Source of the DNA: Tetradesmus obliquus
Lineage: Eukaryota; Chlorophyta; Chlorophyceae; Sphaeropleales; Scenedesmaceae
Assembly: GCA_030272155.1 (NCBI GenBank)
Contig: CP126195.1
Location: forward strand, 5,563,001-5,627,000
Direction of reading: 5' to 3'
Length of the DNA stretch: 64,000 bases
Below, in pieces: positions 9,595-18,871 of this stretch (its first letter is position 1; each line of letters begins with the position of its first letter). A program made the translations under genes and the position numbers. Below the pieces are notes generated by a model, which searched no databases, had not been told where the DNA came from, and saw nothing but the letters and a program-made list of their open reading frames with translations.

Positions 9595-12500
9595 CTGCTG
9601 AGCACATGGCTCTTGCTGTAATCAGCGTCTTCAGGCCTTTGCGCAATCGCTCAATGTAGAACTGCGCACAGTCTGCAATCGGTATGCATGCATCTTCTGC
9701 TACTGCTGTTCTAGAGCGTGCTGTGTTGGTGGGCGCACCGTCATCTGCTGAACTTGCTGCTGCTGCAACTGCTGCTGTTCCTGCAAGCAGGATGGGATGA
9801 CAACCAGATGAAGTACCTGCTGCGGGAGCTGCTCATTCATCAGGAGCTCAGTGCCTGCAGGTGCGGCACAGCAGATGCAAAGTGCCCAGACGTCACATCA
9901 GTACATGTTGCTGTCGTACCAACCTAGTGATATGTATCCCTAGCCTGCTTGCATGCAACTGATTGTAGCCACCAATACACGTCAACAGCACTAATATGGT
10001 ACAACAATCGCAGCGGTGTGGGACGCCTGATGTGTATGTCCGTATGGGAACTGCGGATGCAACAGCTGCGGGACGTTGTGTCACTCCCTGTCGAGACAAG
10101 CAGCTTCGCGCATCTCAGATCCTCGGTGCATTTCTGCTGCTGCTGCTGCTGCAGGCACCCCCACATTGTGGAGCTGCGCGACGTGTTCCTCACGCCGCTG
10201 CACCTGGCGGCTGTGTGCGAGTTTGTGGATGGCGAGGACCTGCAGCTGTTCCTGGCCAACACGGGAGGCAGGTGCGTGGCTATGTCGTGCAGGGGCATGG
10301 GCAGTGAACCTTAGGGTCGCGTGCATATGTGGTGCGTGCGTGCGGGCATGCATGCGCGGCGCATATGCGGCTGCGTACATGGTGCGCGCGTTGGTGTGCG
10401 TGCGCATGAGCCTGCATACGTGGTGCCGTGCGTGAGTATGCATGTGCGTGCGTCCGCGTTTGTGTGCGCGTACATGCGTGGTGTACACGTGGTGCCTGTG
10501 CGCGTTCATGTGCGCGCGCATGTGCGCGTGTGTTTGGGCTCACGAGTGCACGTTCATGCGTGCATGTGTGTGCGAGCATGCATGGTGCGTGTGTGCGGGC
10601 GTATGTGTATGCGCGCGAATGCGGGCAGGTATGCGCGCATCTGTGTGTGCATGTAAGCAGGTATTTCCGTGCGCAGAGTGTGCATCCGTGCATTTGTGTG
10701 CGTGCATGCGTGTGTGCGTGCATGCGTGTGTGCGTGCATGCGTGGTGCGCCTGTACAGCGCCTCGTGGGTTTGCGCGTGCATGTGCGTGGGGGGTGCATG
10801 AGAGTGCGTGTGGGGCGTGTGCGTGCATGTGTGTGTGCTTGTGCACGTGCGTGTGTGTGCGTGTGTGCATGCATGCGTGGTGCGCGCAAGTGTGCGTGTG
10901 TCGTGCGCGTGCGCGCGTGCGTGTGCGTGCATTTGTGTGCGCACGTGTGTGTGTGCGCTTGGTGCGCGCGTGCGGGTGCATGTGTGCGTGTGCGCTTGTG
11001 TGCGTCCATGTGTGCGCGTGCGCGCGCCTGTGTATGTGTGTGGTGTGGGTGTGCATGCATGCGTGGCGCGTGCGTGCGCGCGTGTGCGTATGTGCACCCG
11101 GTGTTTGTTCAGCTTACGCGTGTGCTCGTGTGCGCGTGCTTGTGCCCGCGTGCATGCATTTTTGTGTATGCTTGTGCGCGTGCATGTGTGTGCGCGCTGC
11201 ATCCTGTCTTGTCTGCAGCTGCAGCTGTGGCTGCGCATCACGGAGGCAGGTGCGCGGCACGCTGCACGTGTTGACTTGTTGTGCATTTCTTGCTCATTGC
11301 GGGCTACAGCGTGTCTGTCCTGCCACAGAGGTGCCACTGCACCTGCCACGCATTGCTCCTGTCACTTTTGGAAGACACTTGCAACAAACAAATACATCCT
11401 CCGCACTTGCATGGCGCAGGGTCTGGAGACGCTGGGCGCTTCCTCTTCCAGCAGCTAGTGCTGGCGTTGGACTGTGTGCACCTCTCTTGTAACGCAGCTG
11501 TAACACATTTGTGACACATTTGCAATTTGCAGAGTGTCCGAGGCGCTCCGACGTGCCCTGTACCAGCAGCGTGTGCTGGCTCTGGGAGCTCCTGCAACAC
11601 ATGTGCCAAAACAGTTGTAACGCATTCGTCACGCATTCGTGCTGCAGGGTGTCTGAGGCGCTGGGTCGCTTCCTGTTCCAGCAGCTGGTGCTGGCGCTGG
11701 ATTTCGTGCACCGGCGTGGCAAAGTGTGCCGCGGCGTGAAGCTTGCCAACACGCTGCTTGCTCTGGCGCCTGGGCAGCTGCCGCTGGTGAAGCTGGCCGA
11801 TTTCGGCTTCAGCAAGGACGTGGGCCAGCACGGCGCGCCACAGAGCCAGGTATGCTCAACTGTGTAACAACTTCTGGTTCTTGTTGTCGTTTTGGGGGGT
11901 GGCCGGGTTCCGGGGTGGGCGGTTTAAATTATTGTGAACACCTGCGAGGCATGCAGCATGCACACAAAGTGCCTGGGGTGGCAGGTGTGGGTGCGGCGTG
12001 CGTGTTTGAAGGCATGGTGTGCGGGCTGGGTTGTGTGTGATGGCTTGGGCAGCTGTCGTTCGTGAAGCTAGCCGACTTTGGCTTCAACAAAGATGTGGGC
12101 CAGCACGGCGCGCCGCAGAGCCAGGTATGCTCAACTGTGTGGTAACTTCTGTATTTGTTGTCGGATTTGGAAATGGCCGGTTTCCGGGGGTGGGAGGTTT
12201 GAATTACTTTGAACATCGGCGAGGCATGCAGCATGCACACAAAGTGCCTGGGGTGGCAGCTGTGGGTCGGCATGCGCTTTTGAAGGCATGATGCGTGGCG
12301 TGGGTTGTGTGTGATGGCTTGGGCGACGACGCGCCGCAGAGCGGGCAACATGCTGATCATGACTCGAGGCATGTGTTGCTGCTGCAATGTGTTCTGGGCC
12401 CCATATGCACAGCACGTCACGCAGTGCGTGCTCTGCTATCGCACCAAGCCACTGGCTCGGCACTACAGGTCAGCAGACCAAGACACCTGCGCGCCGCTCC

Positions 12501-15354
12501 GCCCGGCAATCCTTTGGTCATTTTGTTCGCGCTGTGAACCCAGCTGAACCCTGTTGCCTGGCGCTGTGCGCAGGTCGGCACTGCGCTGTTTGTGGCGCCA
12601 GAGGTCATGCACAACTTCAACAATGCAGCAATAAGACATGTCCCAAGAAGCAACACACTTGTGCTGCTGCCTGCAGGTCGGCACGGCGCTGTTTGTGGCG
12701 CCAGAGGTCATGCACAACTTCAACCATGCACCTTACGACGGCGCGGCAGTCGATGTGTGGGCGGCCGGCATCGTGCTCTTCATCCTGCTGTTTGGGAGGC
12801 ACCCTTTCTTGAGGCCGGAGGACAGCAGCCTGCCTGAGCAGCAGCAGATGCTGGCGCTGTTTACGCGCACGGCTGCCAGCCAGTTCTGTTTGCTGCCTGA
12901 GGAGGCGCTGGCCATCACGCCGGCCTGTGCAGACCTGCTGAGCCATGTGCTGCAGACAAACCCTGCAAGCAGGTGCGTTCAACTGTTGTTATGCTGTGTT
13001 AGCCGCCAGCCAGTTTCCGTTTGCTGCCTGAGGCTAGTTTGCGCACACCTGCTGAGTCATGTGCTGCTCACAAACCCTGCAGACAGGTGTGTCCGATAGT
13101 TCTAGGCCTATTTCCGCCAGCCAGTTCTGTTTGCAGCTTGAGGAGGTGCTGGCCATCACGCCGGCATGTGCAGACCTGCTGAGCCATGTGCTGCAGACCA
13201 ACCCGGCCAGCAGGTGCGTCGCGCAGAAAGAGGCTGACATGTTGTCGCTGCCACCATGTTGAGGTGTTCTCAACTTCCTGTTCTGCTCTGGTAATTTCAC
13301 TTCAACTTTGTGTCTGTTGTTAGGCTTTGTCAGCCGCCAGCCAGTTTTTTTATGCTTATGGTTCGTTGCTGCCTGAGGAGGCGCTGGCTATCACGCCGGG
13401 CTGTGCAGACCTGCTGAGTCATGTGCTGCAGACAAACCCAGGTATGACATGGCGCAGCTCCAGGCCCACCCCTGGTTGAAGCAGGGCCTGCCGCAGGGCC
13501 GCAACGCCGCGCTGTCAAACGATAATAACAAATAACGTGTTATTTGTGTGCGCAGGTATGACATGGCGCAGCTCCAGGCCCACCCCTGGTTGAAGCAGGG
13601 CCTGCCGCAGGGCCGCAACGCCGCGCTGTCAAACGATAATAACAAATAACGTGGTATTTGTGTGCGCAGGTATGACATGGCGCAGCTCCAGGCCCACCCC
13701 TGGTTGAAGCAGGGCCTGCCGCAGGGCCGCAACGCCGCGCTGTCAAACGATAGTAACAAATAACGTGTTATTTGTGTGCGCATGTATGACATGGCGCAGC
13801 TCCAGGCCCACCCCTGGTTGAAGCAGGGCCTGCCGCAGGGCCGCAAAGCTGCGCTGCCAAACGTCAACAACAAAATAACATGTTGTGTTTGCAAAGCCGC
13901 GCTACCAAACACTAACAGCAAATGACATGTTATTGTGTGTGCAGGTATGGCATGGCGCAGATTCAGGCGCACCCCTGGTTCAAGCAGGGCCTGCCGGAGG
14001 GAGCAGCAGCTATGAACGAGACCATCCTGGCTGACGTGGCAAGCAGGCCCATCAGCTACAAGCAGGCACCCGAGGTGCTGGCGGCTATGCTGCGGGTGAG
14101 TGAGGGTTAACGAGTGTGACAAGGCTTGGCGCATGGGGGGCGCTGCTGCGTGCTATGCCTACATTCAACATGGTGCTATAGCGTGCTGTGTTGCGTGGTT
14201 GTGCTGGAAGACGAAGGAGAGAACTGGTGGTATCTTGCTGGTAAGCGCAGCTGTTGCGTGCCGTGAATGAGACCATCTTGGCTGACGTGGCAAGCAGGCC
14301 CATCAGCTACAAGCAGGCACCCGAGGTGCTGGCGGCTATGCTGCGGGTGATGCGGTTGGATGGTGTGCGCATGGCTGCTGCTGCTGCTGCCGCGGCGGCA
14401 GCGACGGCGGCTGTGATGACAGAGGTGCTGCATGGCTCGTCATGCAAGCAGGCACAACCAAGTTCAACAAGGAGAGAGCGTGTTGTATGCTGTACAGCAA
14501 GATGTGTGAGGGCTGTCAGCATTATCCTTAAACAGTTATGCCGTTGCCTGCCTGTGCATCCTCCGGGAGCCAGTATCAAACAGTTAGTGTGAATTAGTAC
14601 CTGATCGTGAAGTTTGCGGAAGCTGTTGGCCTGCCCCCTACAAGCACAGCGATTGCAACAAGTGCCGTGTGCATGCTGTGCTGTCCTCTGCTCTACAGCT
14701 TGGCCAGCTGTTGTACCCGTCACTGCCTTCTCAGCTGTCTTTGCTGTTCGCCTCTGCCGCTCACGCAGCGTGCTGACTCCTGCTCCTGCTGCTCCCTGCC
14801 CTGCCGTGTACAGGCTGGCCAGATGTTGGACCCTTCACTGCTCGCGCAGCGCTTTGCGTCGTCAGCAGCAGCAGCAGCAGTGCCTGCCAGCTCAGGCGGC
14901 CGGGCCCTCTCAGGCGGCCCTGTCTCAGGAGGCACTGCTTCAGCCGGCAGCCACGGCATCGCACAGCAGCAGCAGCAGCAGGGCAGCTGGGGAGCGCCGC
15001 CGCCGCCACAGCAGCCGCAGCTGATGCGTGTGCTGCCGCACTGCACCAGCAGCAATGATAGGCGGCAGGAGGACTTGTACAACCAGCAGGAGCAGCAGTT
15101 GCTTGGGTTGGGTTCGCCATGCCCGCCTATTCTTGCAAGCTTGGATGAGTCGACATCTTCGTGTGGAGGTGGCATGTATGCACACCACATGGCACAGCAG
15201 CAGCAGCAGCAGCAGCAGCACCTCCTGCAGCAACAGCAGCAGCAGTACCTACAGCAGCAGCAGCAGCTGTCGCCACAGCTGTCGCCGCAACTGCAGCAGC
15301 AGCATGCTCAGCAGCAGCTCCAGCAGCAGCAACTGCAGCAGCAACAGCAACAAT

Positions 15355-15400
<46 letters not shown>

Positions 15401-16057
15401 CCAGCAGCATCTCATGCAGCAGCAGCAGCCAGCTCCTGGCGGCTTTATGAGCCTGCTGCAAGGCCCAGACCAGCAGCAGCAGCAGCAGCAGATGTGGCAG
15501 CCACAAGTGCGCGCAACCTCCAGCGGCACGACCACCACCAGCGCAGGTGCAGCAACCCAGGCCAACAGCACAGCCAGCCTACCTGCCGGCTTCGCACCTG
15601 CTGCTGCTGCTGCTGGTGCTGTGGGTGCTATGGCAATGGCTCCTGCAGGCCCCGCTTCAGTGAATGGGCCCACCCTGAGTGGGGCTTCTGGGCAGTCTGT
15701 GCCACTGGATATGCATGCGCTGACCCTTCAGCAGCAGCAGCAGCAAGGCGCTGCTGCCGACATGAACGGCGCCCTGAGCATCCAAAAGTTGAGCTCAGCT
15801 GATCTAGAGGCACTCATTCCACTGGGAGAGCTGGAGCAGGACACTGCAGCAGCATCAGCAGCGGAGGCAGCAGCAGCAGGCGCACGTGTGCGGGGCCAAG
15901 GCGCAGGCGCAGCGGGCATGGGCACCTTTGCCAGCATTGGAAGCCTGCCGCAGCTGCCCAGCCTGAATGCAGATGCACTGCTGAATGCACAGCTGTCAGG
16001 CGAATATGCTGCGCAGCAGCAGCAGCAGCAGCTGGTGGCGGGTGGCGCCAGCAGCCC

Positions 16058-16099
<42 letters not shown>

Positions 16100-16637
16100 A
16101 GATGCGGCTGCTACAGGCCAGCGCCGCAGCGACCAGCTGCCAGCAGCAACAGCAGATGATGAGGACGCTAATGTAGGCGACCTGGAGATTCCGGAAGATT
16201 ATGCTGCTTTCCTGGTGGATGATGATGAACTTGCGGAGGCAGCAGCAGCAAGCGCACAGCGCAGCAGCGGCGGCGGCGCAGCCGCCGCCACGCTGCGCCG
16301 CAAGCGGCTGCTGTCATCTGCTGGAGCGGGCGTCAGCAGCTTTAGCCAGAGTTTGGATCTGCGGCAGCTGAGTGACATGCTGATGCAGAGTAGTGAGGCG
16401 CAACTGCTGGAGGGCAGTATGTGGCACAAGATCTGCCGGGATCTGAGCTTTAGGGGTACTAGCTTGCTGGCTGGCGGCTCTTCGCTGATGGGTGGTGCTA
16501 GTGGCGGCAGCATGCTGGGGGGGTTGGCGGCGCTGCGCGCTGCTGCTGCTGCTGCAGATGCTGCTGCTGAGCAGGGTGGTGAGGAGGCGGAGGATGCCAC
16601 TCTGCAAGGGCTGCGTGCAATGAGCATCACAAAGTAG
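9209..16637 (+). CDS. SnRK2-like protein kinase with long Gln/Ala-rich tail; catalytic Asp replaced
   Basis: Exons: 9209-9347, 9791-9860, 10155-10271, 11648-11849, 12677-12972, 13945-14095, 14814-16637; the phases match and give 932 aa. N-lobe: degenerate Gly loop (LSTGTRSFVQLAV; first and third Gly are Ser), VAIK Lys42, alpha-C RELLIHQEL, then RHPHIVELRDVFLTP as in green-algal SnRK2-like kinases. C-lobe: FLFQQLVLALDFVH, then KVCRGVKLANTLL where the family has HRD-x-K-x-E-N. Arg137, Lys140 and Asn143 remain, but the catalytic Asp is Gly138 and the Glu is Ala142. DFG (160-162) and VAPEVM are intact, and the lobe ends with AHPWFKQGLPEG. Residues 326-932 are Gln/Ala-rich with an acidic DLEIPEDYAAFLVDDDEL block. 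Without the HRD Asp it is probably a pseudokinase or a very weak kinase. Many exon edges are tandemly duplicated in its introns. Exon order is firm; function is inferred. Confidence 0.82.
10315..11205 (+). repeat. About 0.9 kb alternating purine-pyrimidine tract (TG/CG/CA) in kinase intron 3
   Basis: The tract is almost wholly TGCGTGCATG-like steps, with long stretches of strict purine-pyrimidine alternation. It lies between kinase exon 3 (ends 10271) and exon 4 (starts 11648). Such sequence is a strong Z-DNA former in general. The long open frames it gives in five frames (Cys/Val/Arg-rich on plus, His/Thr/Arg-rich on minus) are by-products of the repeat. Confidence 0.9.
11216..11258 (+). repeat. 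Copy of kinase exon 3 donor edge
   Basis: The sequence encoding LQLWLRITEAG and its GCAG|GTGCGC donor parallels the end of exon 3 (LQLFLANTGGR, GCAG|GTGCGT at 10271), including the reading frame. It is preceded by CTGCAG, so it could in principle be spliced as a tiny alternative exon. It lies just after the TG-rich tract. Confidence 0.65.
11417..11600 (+). repeat. Two copies of kinase exon 4 acceptor edge
   Basis: True exon 4 starts at 11648 (GTGTCTGAGGCGCTGGGTCG). Copies starting at about 11422 and 11534 reproduce the acceptor and the coding for GRFLFQQLVLALDCVH and VSEALRRALYQQRVLALG, then decay into intron sequence. Spacing is about 112-114 bp. Confidence 0.8.
11780..12300 (+). repeat. 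Tandem duplication of kinase exon 4 donor half plus intron
   Basis: Exon 4 ends LVKLADFGFSKDVGQHGAPQSQ then GTATGC at 11850. About 275 bp later (12053-12127) the same block recurs as FVKLADFGFNKDVGQHGAPQSQ with the same GTATGC donor and about 150 bp of matching intron. The copy changes Ser to Asn next to DFG. A third, shorter remnant follows near 12295-12350. If the copy's edge were used, the transcript would carry the DFG block twice or in the alternative version. Confidence 0.85.
12571..12640 (+). repeat. Copy of kinase exon 5 acceptor edge (APE motif)
   Basis: GCAG then the coding for VGTALFVAPEVMHNFNNA repeats the start of true exon 5 (12677; VGTALFVAPEVMHNFNHA) 104 bp upstream. The copy decays after the shared 58 nt or so. 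Confidence 0.85.
13000..13441 (+). repeat. Three copies of kinase exon 5 donor half
   Basis: True exon 5 ends ASQFCLLPEEALAITPACAD...VLQTNPASR with AG|GTGCGT at 12972. Copies end near 13087 (degenerate), 13214 (nearly intact, ASQFCLQLEEVLAITPACAD, AG|GTGCGTC) and 13440 (degenerate start). The last one runs directly into an exon 6 copy without an intron. Confidence 0.8.
13442..13860 (+). repeat. Four copies of kinase exon 6 start, each ending in a stop: possible alternative last exons
   Basis: Units start at about 13442, 13555, 13670 and 13785 (period about 115 bp). The first three encode YDMAQLQAHPWLKQGLPQGR and end with a stop about 30 codons in; the fourth has diverged at its end. They compare with YGMAQIQAHPWFKQGLPEGA in the full exon 6 (13945). 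Units 2 and 3 have a GCGCAG acceptor; unit 4 has GCGCAT. Splicing exon 5 to unit 2 or 3 is in phase and would give a kinase domain without the Gln-rich tail. Confidence 0.85.
14254..14347 (+). repeat. Copy of kinase exon 6 donor half
   Basis: The coding for NETILADVASRPISYKQAPE and EVLAAMLR recurs about 250 bp after true exon 6. The donor after the copy is GTGATG instead of GTGAGT. The exon part is nearly identical, which suggests a recent duplication. Confidence 0.85.
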
Positions 16638-16760
16638 GGTGCTGCTGCACGCAGTGGGTGCTGCTGCTGCTGCTGCTGCTGTGGATGCTGTGTGGCAGGG
16701 TGATGAGGCAGCAGAGGATGCCACGCTGCAAGGGCTGCGTGCGATGAGCATCACAACATG
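16638..16760 (+). repeat. Copy of the kinase C-terminal coding end
   Basis: After the stop at 16635-16637 there is a CTG run, then at about 16703-16759 a copy of the last codons (AEDATLQGLRAMSIT) ending in ACATGA. It mirrors the tail duplication seen behind the EVE gene. Confidence 0.85.
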
Positions 16761-18871
16761 AAGTTGCTGGTGTCTGTGTTTTTAGCGTGTGTGCTAAGTG
16801 TGTCACGCGGTGCTGGGGCTCCTGCAGCCTACGTGGCTGTGGGCGTAAAGCCTCGTGAAGGTTATGTTGGTGGGATTTGTTCACCCTCGTGGTTTATGTT
16901 TCTGGTGACGCTGGGGGAAGCAGGGTGTTGCTGCCAAGGGGAAGGAGGGGGTCAGGCTTGCAGTGCTGCTGGGTGGCAGGGGGCAAGCAGTGCGGCGATT
17001 GATGTACTGTGTGTGCACACAGCGTGCTGCCTGCTTTGTAGTGTGTGTGAGCTGGGGGGTGCAATCTGATAGTGCGCTGGGCAAGGGCTGAGTTGTGCAT
17101 GACTCCAAGTTGCGGGGGTTGTGTTGCACATACGTGCTAGAGTTGCATTTATGAGTTGACGTGTCGTCTGTACGGCTGACGCGGTCGTCCTGCCAGTGGG
17201 TGTTGCTGCTACCCTTGTATACTTTTGAAGAGGTGGCGGCCGGGGCGATTTGGATGGTGGTGATTATGTACTGGAATATTCTGCTGAAGTGTTGACATTA
17301 TCAGGCTTTCGCCACTGAGGATGCCAGCGTGTTCTCGGAAGCTGGCTGCTTGACGGTGGTGTAGCTTCATTTTCATGTTACCATTCAAGGTGGTGTTGGT
17401 TATTCATAAAGTGACGTAGCAGTTGGTTGAACGGTTGACAGGGCGACCTCTGGGATATGTGCTGTTTGACGGCGCTAGGCATCCGCTGTACTGACACAAA
17501 CTACACACCATGTTGCAAGGGGTTGGGGCAACTTTGTGCTGTCACCTGTTCTGGTATACTCTGTGGAGTTTACAGAGTTTTTAGCCTGTAAAGCAGATGA
17601 GAATAGTAGTGTTGTGTTTGGAATGGCGTGCAAGCTGTAGCATGGCTGGTCAAGGTTCCCGTTGGTGAGAGAAAATACCCCGTCGCAGATCCACTCTCCC
17701 AGAGGGTTTGGCAGAATCCTGGCACAACCCTGTTTGCCTGATGTTTCTTCTGTTTTGGGAACTGGTGGCCCTGTTGTGCTGCCTGCAGAGTGGCAGGACG
17801 TTTGGGCTGTGCTGCTTGCAGCGCCTTGCTCCAATCTGCTGCACAGCTCGTGGGTGATGGGGTTGTAACCAGGGACTATGTTCAAGTTTGTTGCAGGGTA
17901 CATATGTACATGGGAGCCCTCAGCGCCTGTCATGACATTATCATGATGATGATGTCATGCCAAGCGCTGAGGGTGCGCTGTGTTGTGATGCAGCAGGTAG
18001 AGTAAAGAGCCAGCATGTGTGAGATACTTATGTAAAGAACGACCAGCATGCGCCTGAAACGTAGTACGTGCCGCATGCAGGCACCCGCGTACACCATCAT
18101 CATTTGTCACAGCACTGGTCAAACCATTAGTCACCAGCGGCAGGGTACTGCGTGTGCTTGCCCACAGATTTTGGTAGAATCAGCACCACGCATACTATGG
18201 CAGACCTTCTGCCGTACAGCCCTGTGTTGTTTGCTCAGCGATCAATGGCGGAGCTGTCGTAGGTGCTTTCCGCTGGATACGTTGGTCCCTCATCAAGGCT
18301 AGACCGTCGCGTTGCCTTGAATACCACAACAAACTTTCCATGTAAAACTAGTCTGCCGAGGACGCTACAGCAACCTGCGCCCAACAAGGTGCAAGCTCTT
18401 GAAGGTTTCGGAGAAGCGCTTCAGGCCACTCAGGCGGGGGAACGTCATAGCAATCGCTGCCAAACATGCCTGTTTCACTACTGAACAGGTGACTACTGAC
18501 CAGGCGCAGCTGGCTGGGCACACCTGAGCAGCTGGCTGGGCACACCTGAGCAGCAGCTTGATAAAGGCTTACGAACACCAGCAGTGACACCTGACACAAC
18601 CTGCAGCAGCAGGTGCAGCAGCACCAAATGTTGGCACTAACCATGCTGATCCAAAGCTGCTCAACAGCGGTAGCCACATTGCAGGCTAGCACCTGCAATG
18701 CAAAGCCAGTAGCAGCAGCAGCAGTAGAAGCAGGAGTGACACCATCAGCATCTGAGCTACTGTGCAAAACACACCGCACTCTACGCCTGCTGTGCCGTAG
18801 GTGATCCAACCACACAAACTGCAGCAACAGCTGCACAACTTACGCAGGTTGCAATAGCACACCCAGCAGCA
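16761..18871. other. Intergenic, no gene recognised
   Basis: This region contains the kinase 3' flank and the SBP promoter. No conserved coding was seen. A 25-bp direct repeat (CAGCTGGCTGGGCACACCTG) lies at about 18508-18555. The sequence 18600-18840 is open in several frames but Ala/Gln-rich; it could hold a 5' exon or UTR of the SBP gene. Confidence 0.45.

Noticed and set aside
10280-11492. Long Cys/Val/Arg-rich (plus) and His/Thr/Arg-rich (minus) open frames
   Set aside because: By-products of the alternating TG/CG/CA tract in a kinase intron; five overlapping frames are open at once and none matches a protein.
13442-13860. CRISPR-like reading of the regular 115-bp repeats
   Set aside because: Units are directly abutting duplicates of a coding exon with no unique spacers, in a eukaryotic gene.
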